NCBI GenBank assembly: GCA_963965975.1
Contig: OZ014413.1
Span: 11,018,601-11,082,600 of the forward strand
DNA from: Xestospongia bergquistia
Lineage: Eukaryota > Porifera > Demospongiae > Haplosclerida > Petrosiidae
Reading direction: 5' to 3'
Length of the DNA stretch: 64,000 nucleotides
A program made the translations under genes and the position numbers. The stretch's first letter is position 1. Every line of letters begins with the position of its first letter. This document shows positions 1-12,778 of this stretch, one piece after another. The notes beneath the pieces were generated by a model, which made no database searches, had not been told where the DNA came from, and was given only the letters and a program-made list of their open reading frames with translations.

Positions 1-2658
1 TACAGCTGATCAATAAATGTCATGAATCATACTGTGGTATAATATAGACATGTACATTAAATGTGCTAGTATATATTATATACATTTATTTATGTAATGA
101 TACAATTGATAATTTAATTAATGGCTTAATATTTTTAATACTGTGTCTAGGTAGCTCTGTTTTGATATGTGAAATCAATATTAATATATAGACCATTAAT
201 TGTAGAACAAAACTGTATTATTTTGTACATTAAAGTAGGTTTTTCTCTACCAGCTACCTACATGTAAATGTATTGTATTTTCAAAACATATTCAATTAGC
301 CAACCAATTAACCAGTACTTTTTATAATTACCATTATTATATAATTAAAATTATTTTAATCAATAAATATATCCATGAATACACAGCTAATTACATTGCA
401 ATCCACTTACATGGACTACTTGTACAGTTTTTGAGGTGAAATCGTTGGATAGAATAGGAGGAATAATACTTTAAGAAAAAAACTTATATTTCAAAAGTTT
501 TAACAACTCAAAACACTGAAAAATCAAACCAAAGTAAGCAACTTATATAGAGATAGACAAAAATGCAATATCATTAAAAGATGATGCAATAAGTTAGATA
601 AACAAAACTGATGAAATAACAAATGAATAAGTTAATATTATACATTAGAGGAAACAATATATGATAGGCAATATTCATAGTTTGTAAACAAAGCTCTAAT
701 CAAGAAGCTCTAACTCAAAGATCATGACATTTACTGATCAGCTGTAGAAATTAGAAATGTCAAATGACATGAATTGTTGAGATGGTTCAATTGACCATTT
801 CGGTGTGTATGTAACTGATCACATGATCATATCATTAGCAATGGATCATTATTTTCTAGGCCATAAATTCTTAATATATAGTCTTGGTGCCAGAGGTTTC
901 CTTTCCCCCTAGTGAAATGTCTAGTATCAAGTAGATCATAAACCTTCCTAATTCCTAACTTACTAAAAATAAGATAAGACACTTTCTAAGAATAGTATTA
1001 ATTCATACATGACAAGCAAATATACAACACGTAACATTGTAATGTATAATTGTACATGTAACATGTACAATATGTAACAGCTTATGAAGCAATCGATTGG
1101 CCACAAAAAGAATACAATTTTTTGTATCTATTTTTTTGCTCGAAGTACAAGTAGCAATTTGCTATGCAACCATTTACATGGACTACGTACTTGTACAGGT
1201 TTTGAGGTGAAATCTTGAGTTAGAGCTTCTAGATTAGAGCTTTGTTTACAAACTATGAATATTGCCTATCATGTATTGCTTCCTCTAATGTATAGTATTA
1301 ACTTATTCATTTGTTATTGCATCAGTTTTAACTTATTGCATCATCTTTTAATGATATTGTTGCATACTTTGGTTTGATTATCAGTGTATTGACTTGTTTA
1401 AACGTTTGAAATATAAGTTTTTTCTTAAAGTATTATTCCTGAGTTAATGTGTTGAGACATATCTGCTACATAGTCTGATAAAGACATTACATTACTGCTA
1501 AATCTTCCTTTGATATGTTGATCTTTCTCTATGGCTTTCTTTCTCTGATGAGATGGATGATGCATAATCATACATGAACTGGTTTACTACAATATAGTGG
1601 TGTAATGTGATGTTAGTATAATATACTTATTATGTTTCTTGGTTAAAAAGTGACATATGTAATTGTCAGGAGTGTGTGTGTGCAAGTTTTGGTACAGTAA
1701 AGGGGACTACCATCTGTATCTTAATCTACCCCATTGGGATACCTGTAATCTCTTATGAATATGCTGGAAACCTCTTAACAGGTTATTTATTATACAAGTT
1801 ATCAATGTGCAATATTGTTAGAACCAAATATACACTAGATATGACCAGAAATAATAAGAATAAACTGTATTGTTTTATCTGATTATAATATAGATCAATA
1901 CACTCCTTGAAATTTACTTGCAGACTATTCTTGTGTGTGTGTGTTAGGTGACTGTGATTTTATAGCCATATATGCAAATCACTGTAATGTGTTATATAAA
2001 GTGTCATCTGAAGTTTCCTACCACATATGCAATCTGTTATATATATACACTTCTAACAATATTACTATAGAACTTTAGGAGTGTAGAACTTTGACATCCT
2101 TCCCATCTGTGAAATTTAATTATAATAAACATACTTTAGCTGTTTTATCAGAGTTATAGACAAGATCTCTTCGAAGGAGAACATTACTGCTTCTTCTTAT
2201 ATTCCATTTGGGATTTTGATTGACCATTGGTTTCCACCATTTTGAAGGACCAATGCTCACAATCTGTTTGAACTCTGAAGTCATTAAAATGTTGTCCTAT
2301 CAAATGCTATCCCACAACATGATGTTGTTTGAATTCATGGATGTATCACCAATATATTATCCTGCATCAGTGAATGTGACATAGCCTGCCCAGTGGAGTT
2401 ATTTGACTGTCACAGTCAATTTAGGAATTTATCATAAAAGTCACGATCAGTTGGGAAATGGATTCTTCCAGGTACCAGTAGAGCTGTTGTAAAGTCTAAA
2501 GGATTACAGAAATGTTCAATGTAGACTAAGAGTGGAGGTGTGGTTGACATTAAAATAAAAGCTAATAAATTACTAAGACAATAATAATATTCATAGTTAT
2601 CTGTTAGTCCCACCCACTGCACTTATGACCTCACACGAACAAAGAGAAATTAACTATA
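1..2658. other. AT-rich non-coding region
   Basis: No convincing coding exon is seen on either strand. Short open frames near 1676 and 2416 show no domain, no splice context and no family resemblance. The clearest structure is a foldback repeat at 460-1441, annotated separately. The promoter of the gene starting at 2659 must lie in the last few hundred bases, but no clear core element stands out. Confidence 0.6.
460..1441. repeat. Long imperfect inverted (foldback) repeat
   Basis: The left arm (about 460-720) is the imperfect reverse complement of the right arm (about 1212-1441). Matching landmarks include AGAGCTTTGTTTACAAACTA at 1233-1252 against its complement near 680-700, and AATATAAGTTTTTTCTTAAA near 1410-1430 against its complement near 465-490. 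The spacer is about 490 bp and holds no transposase. In addition, a direct repeat containing TTTTGAGGTGAAATC lies just before each arm (about 408-443 and 1174-1213). This fits a decayed foldback or MITE-type element, or two inverted copies of one repeat. Confidence 0.7.
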
Positions 2659-5600
2659 ATGGGTAATATAATACCTTGGCAAAGAGAACAAGATCAACTT
2701 AGAGAGTTGCCGGCGCCACTAACAAGAGATCACTCTGTATTTACTGTATCTCATCTTGGTAAGCCCCTTTATATAAATGGTGTTTTACTTTACTCGGGAC
2801 TGTTTGGTTTTGTAGAGCCCCGTCATCTCATTGACATTATTAATGTTTTAGAAAGACATCATTTTCCAAGCACAAAATGGTATAAACTAGGTTTTCATCT
2901 TCGTCTACGGAAGAATACACTGGATATTATTGGAGAAGGAAAACATAAAGATGATCCTGGTAGATGTCTTCTAGAATGTCTGGATCAATGGTTGAAAAGA
3001 GTTGATGGTGTAGATGAGCCAACTTGGGATCTGTTGATCAATGCTCTCAAAGATATTGGAGAGGTTGTTACATCTGAGAACATAAAGAGAACAAGTAAGT
3101 GAAGATATCATGTTACTGTGTACAAACCTAGTTTATGATACAGGAGAGGAAATGACATTACCTACTGTTCAGCAGTTTTTACCTTTTCAAGAAATTGGTT
3201 CAGGTAATTTTATTTATCATGTCATTAGTTTTATATTTTATAATTATTAGCAACTATTGCTGATATTCTTCAGAATCTTTTAGCTGCATTAGAACAAGCT
3301 AGGATTTATCCAATGAAAATGGCTCAGATGTTTTTCAGTTATAAATGTATCAGTGAAACAACACTTGATGAGGTAGAGATATTAGAAAACTCATTGGATG
3401 CTAAAAAGAGAACTCTCCTATCTGCTATCTCTGGTGTGGTGTCCTTAGATCACAAGCTACTTAAAGTGTTAGCTACAGTATTGTCTAAATTTGAGGAGAC
3501 GAGGGCTCTTTCTCACAAAATATTTAATGAATATAGTAAGATTCATTGCTATGTAATGTAAAATATTATATATTATTGCTTGCAGTTAAAATTTTCCCAG
3601 AAGATCTTAACTTTCCAGTAGCCATCCCAGAAGTACTTCTCTATAACAGTAGTCTGATGAGTCGTGAAGGTCATGCTAGTGACATTTTACGCTATCATTA
3701 TGGTGACCTCTCTCTATCTCTATATAATACCATTTATATCTCACAGCTACTTTGTGGAGAGAAAGTAATCACATCAACAGAGTTCTTAACTATAGAGTCT
3801 CCTGAATTGTCTCAGTCAGAGAGAGTTACTGTCATTTTAAGAGCAATTCGTAATGCTGTTCATACCAGCTGTCATAACCTGGAGGTATTTGCTAGTATAC
3901 TACAAAAAGTTCCTGAGAATTTTCAATTAGCCACTGTTATTCTGAAAGATTGCCGTAAGTACTACAAGTTATTAAACAAGGAAAAAGAGGACCCAATTTA
4001 GAAATAAATAACTTGTGTCATTAACAATGTGGGTTTTATTTACTGGGGGTGGGGGTGGGGGGGGAAGCTTTCCCCCAAACTCAGTAACTTCCCCCAAAAA
4101 AATTTACAGTAATTTAGTAGCATGAAATTAATAAAAAACAAGATTGAGAAGCAGGATGTGAGAAGAAACATTAGAGCATGCGATGAGAATATGTATTGAA
4201 GGATCTGAACGTTTAACAGATGAAACCCTGGAAGAATTATTGAAAATTACAAAAAAGTCAAGAAAAGAAAAATAGCACTGTAATTAATAATTATTATTTA
4301 TTCACTTTAGTTATTTGCAACATATTATTCAATAAAGCTAAAAGTGCATTGGAAGTCAACTTCCCCCCCCCCCCCAAAAAAAAATTCTAGATAGAACACT
4401 GACAATGTATACTTAATATAATCAATTCTGCTATTGTGGCATGTGATAGCACTTGCTACCCTCAACTTGCATTACTAAAGACTAAAAGTCACACATGCAT
4501 ATTTAATTATTAAAATTTGATAATAGTTGGGCAAACTTTCTCTCATTTCATAGACTCCTATTATTATCATATTCATTAGTAATTATTTTTATTATTTTGT
4601 TATTTTATGTAGAGAAAGCTTATGATCATATTCCATATATTCCTCAAAGCATGAGTGCACAGTTTGGTGAAATCAGAGCTGAATTTGAAGTGACCTTTAG
4701 TAATATTTGCGAAGCAATCAAGACAGCATCAGATCCACCTGTACAATTTGAGGATCTAAGACAGTTTCTCCGAAAAGCATACCCTCACCTCAGGGATCAT
4801 TTGGATCATGCAAGGTCTACTGACGACATACTAGATCTCATTAAAGAGAAATCTACATTGATTGATCTTAGCTTTTTGTCAGCCATTGCAAAGAAGTTTG
4901 ATGTCAAAGTAGCTATACAGCAAATTGAAGCATACCAATGTTTTCTTATGGAACGTTGCCAGAGTACATCTGACTTTTTAGACCAAATATTGAAAGTGGC
5001 CAGACTACCATGTCTTCTTCAATGTGAGACTGCTACATTTGTCTTGAACTGGGAACCACAAACCTGTACATTGACCGATATTCAATACATTCTTTCAAAA
5101 TCTTTAGGAAGAAATGTTCAATTGCAAATTCATTATGTAACAATTGGAAACTCCATCATTATCACCTGTTACTTCCCACTTCACTTAGCCACTTTCCTAA
5201 TTGCCAAAGCTCAGGAAACTCTTGAAGTGGTAAAGAAAAGTGGATTAATTAAACTTATTATCGGTCACTGTGTTATTTTTGATAAACACAAAATAGATCA
5301 GGTAAGAACTGTTTTGTTCTATTAACATTAACTGTTGTACATGTAGGAAGTGAAGTCTTTAGAGATGACTTTAGAAGAAAAACAAAGAGAATCAGAAAAA
5401 CTGAGAAGTCAACTTGAAATACAATTCAGAATAACTAAAAAAATGACACAGGAAAATGAAAATTTGAAGTCTAGACTTAAAATTAGTAAAGGTAATTAAT
5501 CTGATTATTTTATGATACTATACACATGATTCTGTTCCATCATTATAGGAGAAAAAGTCAAGACAAAATCTACTGAAAAGACATATGACTTGGAACATGA

Positions 5601-7799
5601 TGTCAGAGGAATGGAAGGTAGGCAGCACTCACAGCTAATATCATGATTACTTATTAATTAATTCATGAAATATTATAGATTTGAGGAAAGTAAAAATAAA
5701 AATGAAAAAAATATGTTGTTAGAACTTAGTCAGTTAATGTCTTCACAGAAAGACACCTACAATTCTTATATAGTGCTATTATATGTAATAGATATGTACA
5801 CATTGTCTAATGAAAGTAATCTGTTAATTTGGTATATTCTTATCACATTATATAGTAACTACCTTAATAACATATATACTTTTGTCTTAAGGGTAGAGTC
5901 TAAGGGTTATGAATATTATTTTGAGTAACTGAGTGACATGACAAGAAATGAATACTGAGATAGCAAATTAATATGTCCTAGATACTACTAAACTAGTGAT
6001 CAATCAAATTTGTTTTAGTTAATCAATTAATTTATTTTACACATAGCTATAGCCTAATAGTCAGTACAATATATAAAATATTTCTCTACTGTATGTATTT
6101 TCTATAGAGGAACAACAATCATTAATAACATCTCTTACTTTACAATTAAGAGAGAAAGAGGAAAGAAATGTTCATTTAACAGAGAACATAAAAGGTATAT
6201 TAACAACATGTATAGCTCTTTATTTTATCTATTGTAGATCTGAGGTCTAGGATATTAGAGGTGAGAGATCTCCTTAAAACTACTCATCCACTTCTAAGTC
6301 AAAAACTTGAGGAACCACTTGATAGCAAACAAGAAGGTAAGGACACCTGTACATTCTTTATCACTTCATATTTCAGACACAGAAGCATATGAGTTGGTTG
6401 ACAAGATGAAAACACTAGAGGACCTCACATCTACTGTCCAAGAAAGAGAAGGTATTATATAACTACTTAAAATGTACAACATGTTATATTGTGTATTGTG
6501 TAGCTACTGACAGACAACAGGAGATTACTAAATTACAGGAAATGATTAGTTCACTAACTCTTCAATTGACAGAGAAAGATAAAATCATTACTCAGTTAAC
6601 ATCAAAAGATACGGATGAGGAGGACAGCCAACAAGAATCATCAGATGATGAAGAACTACCAAGTAAGCTGTCATTATAACTTTAGTATTATTTAAAACAT
6701 ATGATTAAACTACAATATATATATATTATGGTACAGTATGTACTGACTTGTCACACACTCTTATAACATATGATAACTCATCAATTTCACAAACAACAAC
6801 TGTATGTGAAATTTATTAAATGAAGACACAAGTCTATTTCATTAGTTGCTTTCATCACCACACCTCTTGTCAATATTGAGTAAGAATGAGTAATGAAAAT
6901 AAAATTTAAAGCTTACAATGTATTATGTTAAAATATCTTTACTGACGTCATTCAGACATTTTAGTACCTTGTGTGTCTTTCTCATAGTAGATAGTGGCAT
7001 CCTCATCCTGGCTAATATCATCTAATGCAGTAAATTATTAGTATAACACTCAGTAAATTTAAGTTTGCTTTGTAGAATCTGCTCATCTCCATACGTTGTT
7101 GTTATAGTAATCTAACACTAGTAAAGGCATTGTCTTCTTCATTAGACCTTGACAATTGTAATTGATCATGTTAGAGTGTGTGTATAGCTATTGTTGTGCA
7201 TGTAAAATATTATATAGTAACTATGTTTTATTATAGGAGACACTGGAAGTGTTAAGTGGACTAGTGATAGTGTTATACTTACTTCATCTACTGTGGCAGA
7301 ATGTAAAGAAGTGATACATCAATTAAAGAGACAAAAACACACAACATGGTGGATCGAACTCTATGCGTTATCTCCTCAAAGTTTACTAACAGTATTAACT
7401 GATATTAATGAATGTCAAGTGAGGGGACTTTATATAGAGAACACAAATTTTGATAGTATCAGTGTCAGTCAACTATTACAAGTAGTAACTTATAACATAA
7501 CAATGGAGTACCTATTTCTTCACTCCTCACCTCTCCTACCAGATACTTACCACTTACTTATAACAGCTCTAACTGGTAATAAAATAATCACGAGATTAGA
7601 GTTGCGTAATGACAATAACATTACTGATAAAGATATACCTCATCTCTCTCATCTCATCATTCACAATAAAACATTAGAAGTACTAGATCTCACTAACTGT
7701 CCTAATATTACCGAATTTGGTGAGCAACAATTACAAAATGTTGTTGTTAAAAATAATAGTTTGAGTGTTTTGTACATTAATGGTAATAGACTCCGTTAA
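2659..7799 (+). CDS. Death / CARD-like / coiled-coil / LRR protein (divergent paralogue)
   Basis: Twelve exons join in phase: 2659-3094, 3144-3203, 3251-3535, 3586-3954, 4613-5301, 5347-5491, 5549-5617, 6108-6194, 6238-6336, 6377-6451, 6504-6662, 7237-7799, giving 1011 aa. Residues about 60-140 form a Death domain (WYKLGFHLRLRKNTLDII, then CLECLDQWL-like, then TWDLLINAL). Two helical CARD-like segments follow in exons 3 and 4. Exon 5 encodes a two-part module of about 230 aa ending in a GNSIIITCYFP core. Small exons encode a coiled coil, and the last exon encodes leucine-rich repeats with NLR-type spacing. No NACHT or kinase motif is seen. It is paralogous to the two minus-strand genes at 30-36 kb and 39-45 kb, but those lack the exon 4 domain. 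A role in innate sensing or cell-death signalling is inferred only from the domains. The N-terminus starts MGN, which could allow myristoylation. Confidence 0.75.
4029..4380. mobile_element. Possible transposon relic in intron 4
   Basis: The 658-bp intron is unusually long for this gene. It contains a G-run tract (about 4043-4063), a C-run (about 4364-4378), and between them a short frame (4177-4275, +) reading MRICIEGSERLTDETLEELL and ending at TAG. That peptide resembles the last residues of hAT/ZMYM-type transposases, which often end with an xRIxIEGP...W..K.RR pattern. The match is short and weak, and no terminal repeats or target duplication were identified. Confidence 0.3.
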
Positions 7800-8843
7800 T
7801 TATTAGTTATTTTTTGTACTATTATTGTTGTATTTTTTATAAAAATAATAAACTATTTTAAATTCCAATAAGTCAATTTATAGTTAAATACTTTAGTTTC
7901 CAGTTCTTTGTATTCTAGCAATTGTTATAAATTCACTTCTCTAGAAATTCTCTACTTGACAATTGCCACGCCTACAATAATTAATAAAGCTTCAATATTG
8001 TTATTTCTAATATTTACAATAGAATTATAACAAACAAACTAGACTAAATTGTATATTAATAGTCCTCTAGTTAGTAGCTATATAAAATTACATATTATTG
8101 CTATATCTAATACCACTAATTACTACTAACATCCATTAATTAAAGCCAACTTTCATTCATTTTATTTCACATTATTGGTAATATCTCCTAACATAATTAT
8201 GATTAATAATACTTGTTATTAACTTAATTTTTGCTATGTGTTAATGGCAACATCTTGCAAGCTAGCCCAGTCTTTTCCTTTATAAGATTATAATATAACA
8301 TTTTAATGAACATGAATAAGAGGAAATGAAAATATAAATGTAATGATAAAGTGAAAACAAACCATATTTCAGTAGAGAACATTTAGAGAATAATTCATTT
8401 ACAAATCGTACATTAAATCAAAGGTTTTTATAGACATACCCAACTATTAAAACAGTATGGTTTGTCTGGGAAAGGTTCATTAGTCTGGTTTCCACAACAT
8501 TATTAATTTCACATTAAAGTATGATCTTTCTTTGCAGGCTACCTAGACACTTAAAAATATAAATAATGTAAATATTAATTGCTCCTAAAAAATAAAATTA
8601 ATCGATATTAGCAGTCAGGTATTATGACTTCAATCATAATGATACTGATGTATCTTAAATACCATGTCTTTAATTTTTTATTAGATTCTCAATATCGGGA
8701 TTCAACATATCTATTAAACCAGTCAAACCAATTAAAAATTATTATATAAAATGATTTATGCTAATAATATTTTATGAAATTTTCTTTGTCAGTTTATGTT
8801 TGTAATACCAATTGAATATTTTGTATATATCATAAAACTTAAA

Positions 8844-8893
8844 CAAATTCGTGAAATGTTCTATATTGTCATAGAGAACATCTCACGAATTTG
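8844..8893. repeat. Inverted repeat / hairpin
   Basis: The arms CAAATTCGTGAAATGTTCT (8844-8862) and the complement of AGAACATCTCACGAATTTG (8875-8893) pair with one mismatch around a short loop. It lies about 30 bp before a 39-bp tandem array. It may be the end of a mobile element; nothing in the sequence shows a cellular function. Confidence 0.7.
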
Positions 8894-8924
8894 CTGACAG
8901 TTCTACTGATAGGTAGTTTTCCAG

Positions 8925-9123
8925 TAGTTTAAATAAATCTAAATTTATTTAAAAAAACCTTGTGTAGTTTAAATAAATCTAAATTTATTAAAAAAAACCT
9001 TGTGTAGATTAAATAAATCTAAATTTATTAAAAAAAACCTTGTGTAGTTTAAATAAATCTAAATTTATTAAAAAAAACCTTGTGTAGATTAAATAAATCT
9101 AAATTTATTAAAAAAACCTTGTG
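8925..9123. repeat. Tandem repeat, five units of about 39 bp
   Basis: Five near-identical units contain AAATAAATCTAAATTTATT followed by an A-run and CCTTGTG. Units differ mainly by T/A at one position (TAGTTT versus TAGATT) and by the length of the A-run. TAGATT is the reading in units 3 and 5. There are no unique spacers, so this is a minisatellite and not a CRISPR array. Each unit has a small internal palindrome, AAATTT. Confidence 0.9.
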
Positions 9124-9817
9124 TGTTGTCCAAACGATCTCTCCTCACTCACCCACTCAGGCTTCCACTTAGGCTCCAGGATTCCCTGCTATTTTTATAT
9201 GTACTTACGATTTTGCCTTTAATCTCTTGTGGGGCGCAACTGTCTACGCTTATGAATTTCATTAACGATAACTATGAATATGATTACTAGCATCGCTACC
9301 TTTAAGAACCAAGAATAAAACTAATCCCGCTTAAGCAAACTAGAACAACACTACTAATTATAATAATTTTTAGTATATTTTAATTAAAAGAAATAAAAAT
9401 CATTAACCAAACACTCTTTTTCATTATTTTTTGTTCCTTCTATCTAAATTTATAACAGCTCCTTTAGTTCCTCGAGTGCTCCAACTTTGGATAACTTTTT
9501 TCAGCTAATGGCTGTTGACTTACATTGTCATAGCTATGATTAGCTAATTAAATAGGGTCAACCTAAGACTGTTTATATAACAGTTAATACAAAAATGGAC
9601 ATTCATAATTTTATGTCTCAATTTTATAAGAAGTGATGGCATAACTTTAAGCTTTAAAAAAGTGCAATGTAAAAATATAGTACATCAAAAGAAACCAGGT
9701 AAATAATAAGTTATAAGCACAAAGTTAAAAATACCAGTTAAACAGGTTTTAGATATAATAAATCTATATTATCAGTCACAACATTAACGAGGATATAAGG
9801 AAAGAGGTGAGGCTTCT

Positions 9818-9915
9818 GTTTATCCATTATCCAACCATATATCCATCAGTTCATCTATCCTTCTATCCAATTTATCCATTCATCCATTGTCCATCTTTCT
9901 ATCCATTCATTTATT
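9818..9915. repeat. Degenerate TCCA/ATCC microsatellite
   Basis: The tract is a run of imperfect ATCCAT, TATCCA and CATTCATCC words. Similar TGGA/TCCA words recur elsewhere (about 23100-23230, 25120-25160, 27480-27520 and 29040-29090), so it is a dispersed simple repeat. Confidence 0.75.
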
Positions 9916-10875
9916 TTAACTCTTTTCTCTCTCATTTTATAGTGTTATTTTCTCCTATCATTATTAGATACTACTATTAAACATATACTGATATGATATA
10001 CTGATATGTAGTCAAAGTTTATTAAAATGACATAACTCAATAACAGTAATCATACCTCATGACACATGTAGTTCTGTGAGAAGAACTCTGTAAATTATTA
10101 CTTTATTTTTATATATTTTATTGGAAATGTCCCATAATGTCTAACAGGTGATAACTGAGTGATAATGAATTGATTGTAATTGGGCCACTGTGAGCAAAGT
10201 AGTTCCACATGTGTGATTTAAACTGACCATACGTCCAGGTTTGGTCAAAATAGTCTGAGTAGCCCTTGTCATCTGGTATTTCAATTTTTATTTGATTTTA
10301 TCAACAATTCCTTACTGTTAATAACAAATACTTATTTATCATTATGTTAGAAGATATTGCCAGTAATGTGAAATAAAGAAATTGTTGACTTTCATGTGAC
10401 ATGATGACATGTTACTGGTAACTACCGAGTGTTATCATGTGACATGACTGCTGAGTTTGACATCTTCTCTTTCTTCCTTGTCACGTGAAAACATCACTCC
10501 TGATATAAGTTAAAGTAATCAAGAGATTGTCACATGATAATCACATGATCCATCTTTTAATTGATTTATTGAACTATATTTTAATAACTTTTAATAACAT
10601 CATAATAAGTAATCTATGTATCCATTTCATTTATCATACATTCAACTATTCATCCATTTAGTTTATGTAGAGTTGATGTATGTCCATATATATATATATG
10701 ATAGAGTGGAACTGAGCAGAGACTGTCATATGACTGTCATGTGACTGGTTTGTACATACATTATGATGATTAGATGCTTTGCTTAGAGTATTTAATAATT
10801 TAATTATTTCATTTAATATTGTTTTATTAATATTTTCTAATATAAAAATATCATTCATACAATAATTATTACGTT

Positions 10876-12778
10876 CTAGTCAAATCCATCAGGTTCTTCA
10901 TTGTAAAGAACAAGGGGTGTACAAACTCTCTCTATCTCTTTCTTACGATGTTCAAACACTTCTATCTTAGCATTCCAGTTTTCATCAAGCCAATTAATAA
11001 TCTCTGTACATTTTCTCAAAGCTTTCTTTCGAGCTTCTTCATCGTTTCTTAGTTTGCCTTCTTCTATGGCACTCTTCATAGATATAGCATAGTTCTCTAA
11101 GTCATTCATAGCAGTAACACGTTCTTTCTCCTTTAAATCGTCTTCTTTGTACTTTTTAGCATCACAAATCATTTGATCTAATTCCTCTGCAGTGAGTCTG
11201 ACATTGTCATTAGTAATAGTTGTTTTGCTCTCTTTGCCAGTACTTCTTTCAACAGCATGCACATTGAGAATACTATTCCTATCGATATCTATAGTCACTG
11301 TTATTTGAGGTACACCTTCAGGAGCTGGTGGAATATCTGTTAATTCTAAACTGCCCAATGGATTGTTGTCTCTTGTCATGAGGTTCTCTCCTTCATATAC
11401 AGTAATGGTCATTGATGTCTGGTTATCATAAGTAGTGGATATAACTTGTGATACCTTTTTTGGTATTGTAGAGTTACGTGTAATAAGAGGAATCATCACA
11501 CCATGTTTTGAACTAATTCCGAGAGAAAGAGGAGCAACATCAAGAAGTAAGAGATCTTGGACTTCTTCACTTTTATCACCACTCAAAATAGCAGCCTGGA
11601 CAGCTGCTCCATAGGCAACAATCTGGATTGATGGATTTATTGAGTTCTTTACCATTAAAAAAATCTTGTAAGAGTTTTTGGATTTTGGGGATACGAGTGG
11701 AACCTCCTACCAGTACAATATCATGTATTTGACCTTTGTCAAATTTGGCATCTCTAAGAGCTTTCTTAACATATTCTAGGCAATGTTGAAAAAGATCAGC
11801 ACAGAGTTCTTCAAAACGAGCTCTAGTGATGGTAGTATAGAAATCAATTCCCTCAAAGAGAGAATCAATTTCAATAGAAGCCTGAGCACTTGAAGAGAGA
11901 GTTCTCTTGGCATGTTCACAAGCTGTTCGGAGTCGTTGTATTGACTTTGTATTTCCTCGAATGTCCTTTTTGTATTTGAATTCAAATTCATATACAAAGT
12001 AATTCATTAGACGATTGTTGAAGTCCTCACCACCAAGATGTGTACCTCCATTAGTGGACCAAACTTCAAATATATCATCTTCTATTGTCATTACAGTAAT
12101 GTTGAGGTTTGTTCCACCAAGATCAAAGACGAGAGTGTTGTGTTCTTTCATAAGTGTCTTGTTCAGAAACCCAAATGCAATAGCTCCTGCAGTTGGTTCA
12201 GAGATAATTCGGAGAATAGCTAGCCCCGAGATTGTTCCAGCATCTATGATTGCTTCAATTTGTGCATTGTTAAAGTGTGAAGGAACAGTGATAACTGCAT
12301 TAACAATGGGTATACCAAGATATGCTTCAGCTGATTCTTTCATTCTAGCAAGTATCATTGCTAATATTTCAACTGGATCAAAAATTTTGCGTTCACCTCT
12401 AAAGCTAACTTTGATCTTTAGTCGATTGTTTATATTGAAAATCTGAAAAGGAAAGTGTTTCAGGTCCAATTGGACAGCTGGATCATTGAATTGTTGCCCA
12501 ATAAACTGTTTCATACCATATATGGTATTGTACGGGTTTGTACCAATTCGGCTCTTGGCAGCATCACCAATAAGTCGTTCTGAATCAGTGAATGCGACAT
12601 AACTAGCAGTTGTATTGTTACCATGATCATTAGGAATGATCTCCACTTTACCATGACGGAAAATAGCTACACAGGAATTAGTGGTTCCTAGATCAATACC
12701 AATTGCATGAAAGGGCTTGGCCATATTTCTTGTAGGCCAGCCCCACCCACTAACAGGAGGGGCTACTAATGTAATCAA
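10876..12778 (-). pseudogene. Frameshifted HSP70-family copy
   Basis: Read on the minus strand, the 5' frame (12778 to about 11620) begins like HSP70, with signature 1 as [15 protein letters not shown]. The 3' frame (to 10876) continues the substrate-binding region. Compared with the intact neighbour at 12948-14927, five bases are missing near 11621, where the intact gene reads AACAGCTTCATCTGG and this copy reads AACAATCTGG. This breaks the frame at ...NKSINPD. Signature 2 is degraded ([11 protein letters not shown] instead of [11 protein letters not shown]), and the C-terminus ends EEPDGFD, with no GGMP tail or EEVD. No heat-shock element is seen in the 169 bp upstream. Both halves are otherwise open, so the break may be recent. 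A very short intron or a sequencing error is possible but less likely. Confidence 0.8.

Larger units (their letters stand above)
7800..10875. other. Non-coding region between the Death/LRR gene and the HSP70 pair
   Basis: No gene is recognised here. The first about 360 bp (7800-8160) are homologous, in reverse orientation, to the 3' flanks of the two other Death/LRR genes (about 30000-30240 and 38880-39176), so the duplicated block extends past the stop codon. Further on are a hairpin (8844-8893), a 39-bp tandem repeat (8925-9123) and a TCCA-rich tract (about 9818-9915). The rest is AT-rich without visible coding potential. Confidence 0.6.

Noticed and set aside
1676-1882. 68-codon open frame upstream of the first gene
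   Set aside because: No ATG start, no domain and no conserved partner; within range of chance for AT-rich DNA.
5665-5928. Possible coding exon in the plus-strand Death/LRR gene
   Set aside because: Joining it at the nearby acceptor in the required phase reaches a stop within about 15 codons, and skipping it keeps the whole gene in frame.
8925-9123. Possible CRISPR array (39-bp regular repeats)
   Set aside because: The repeats are directly adjacent with no unique spacers, and the context is a eukaryotic genome.
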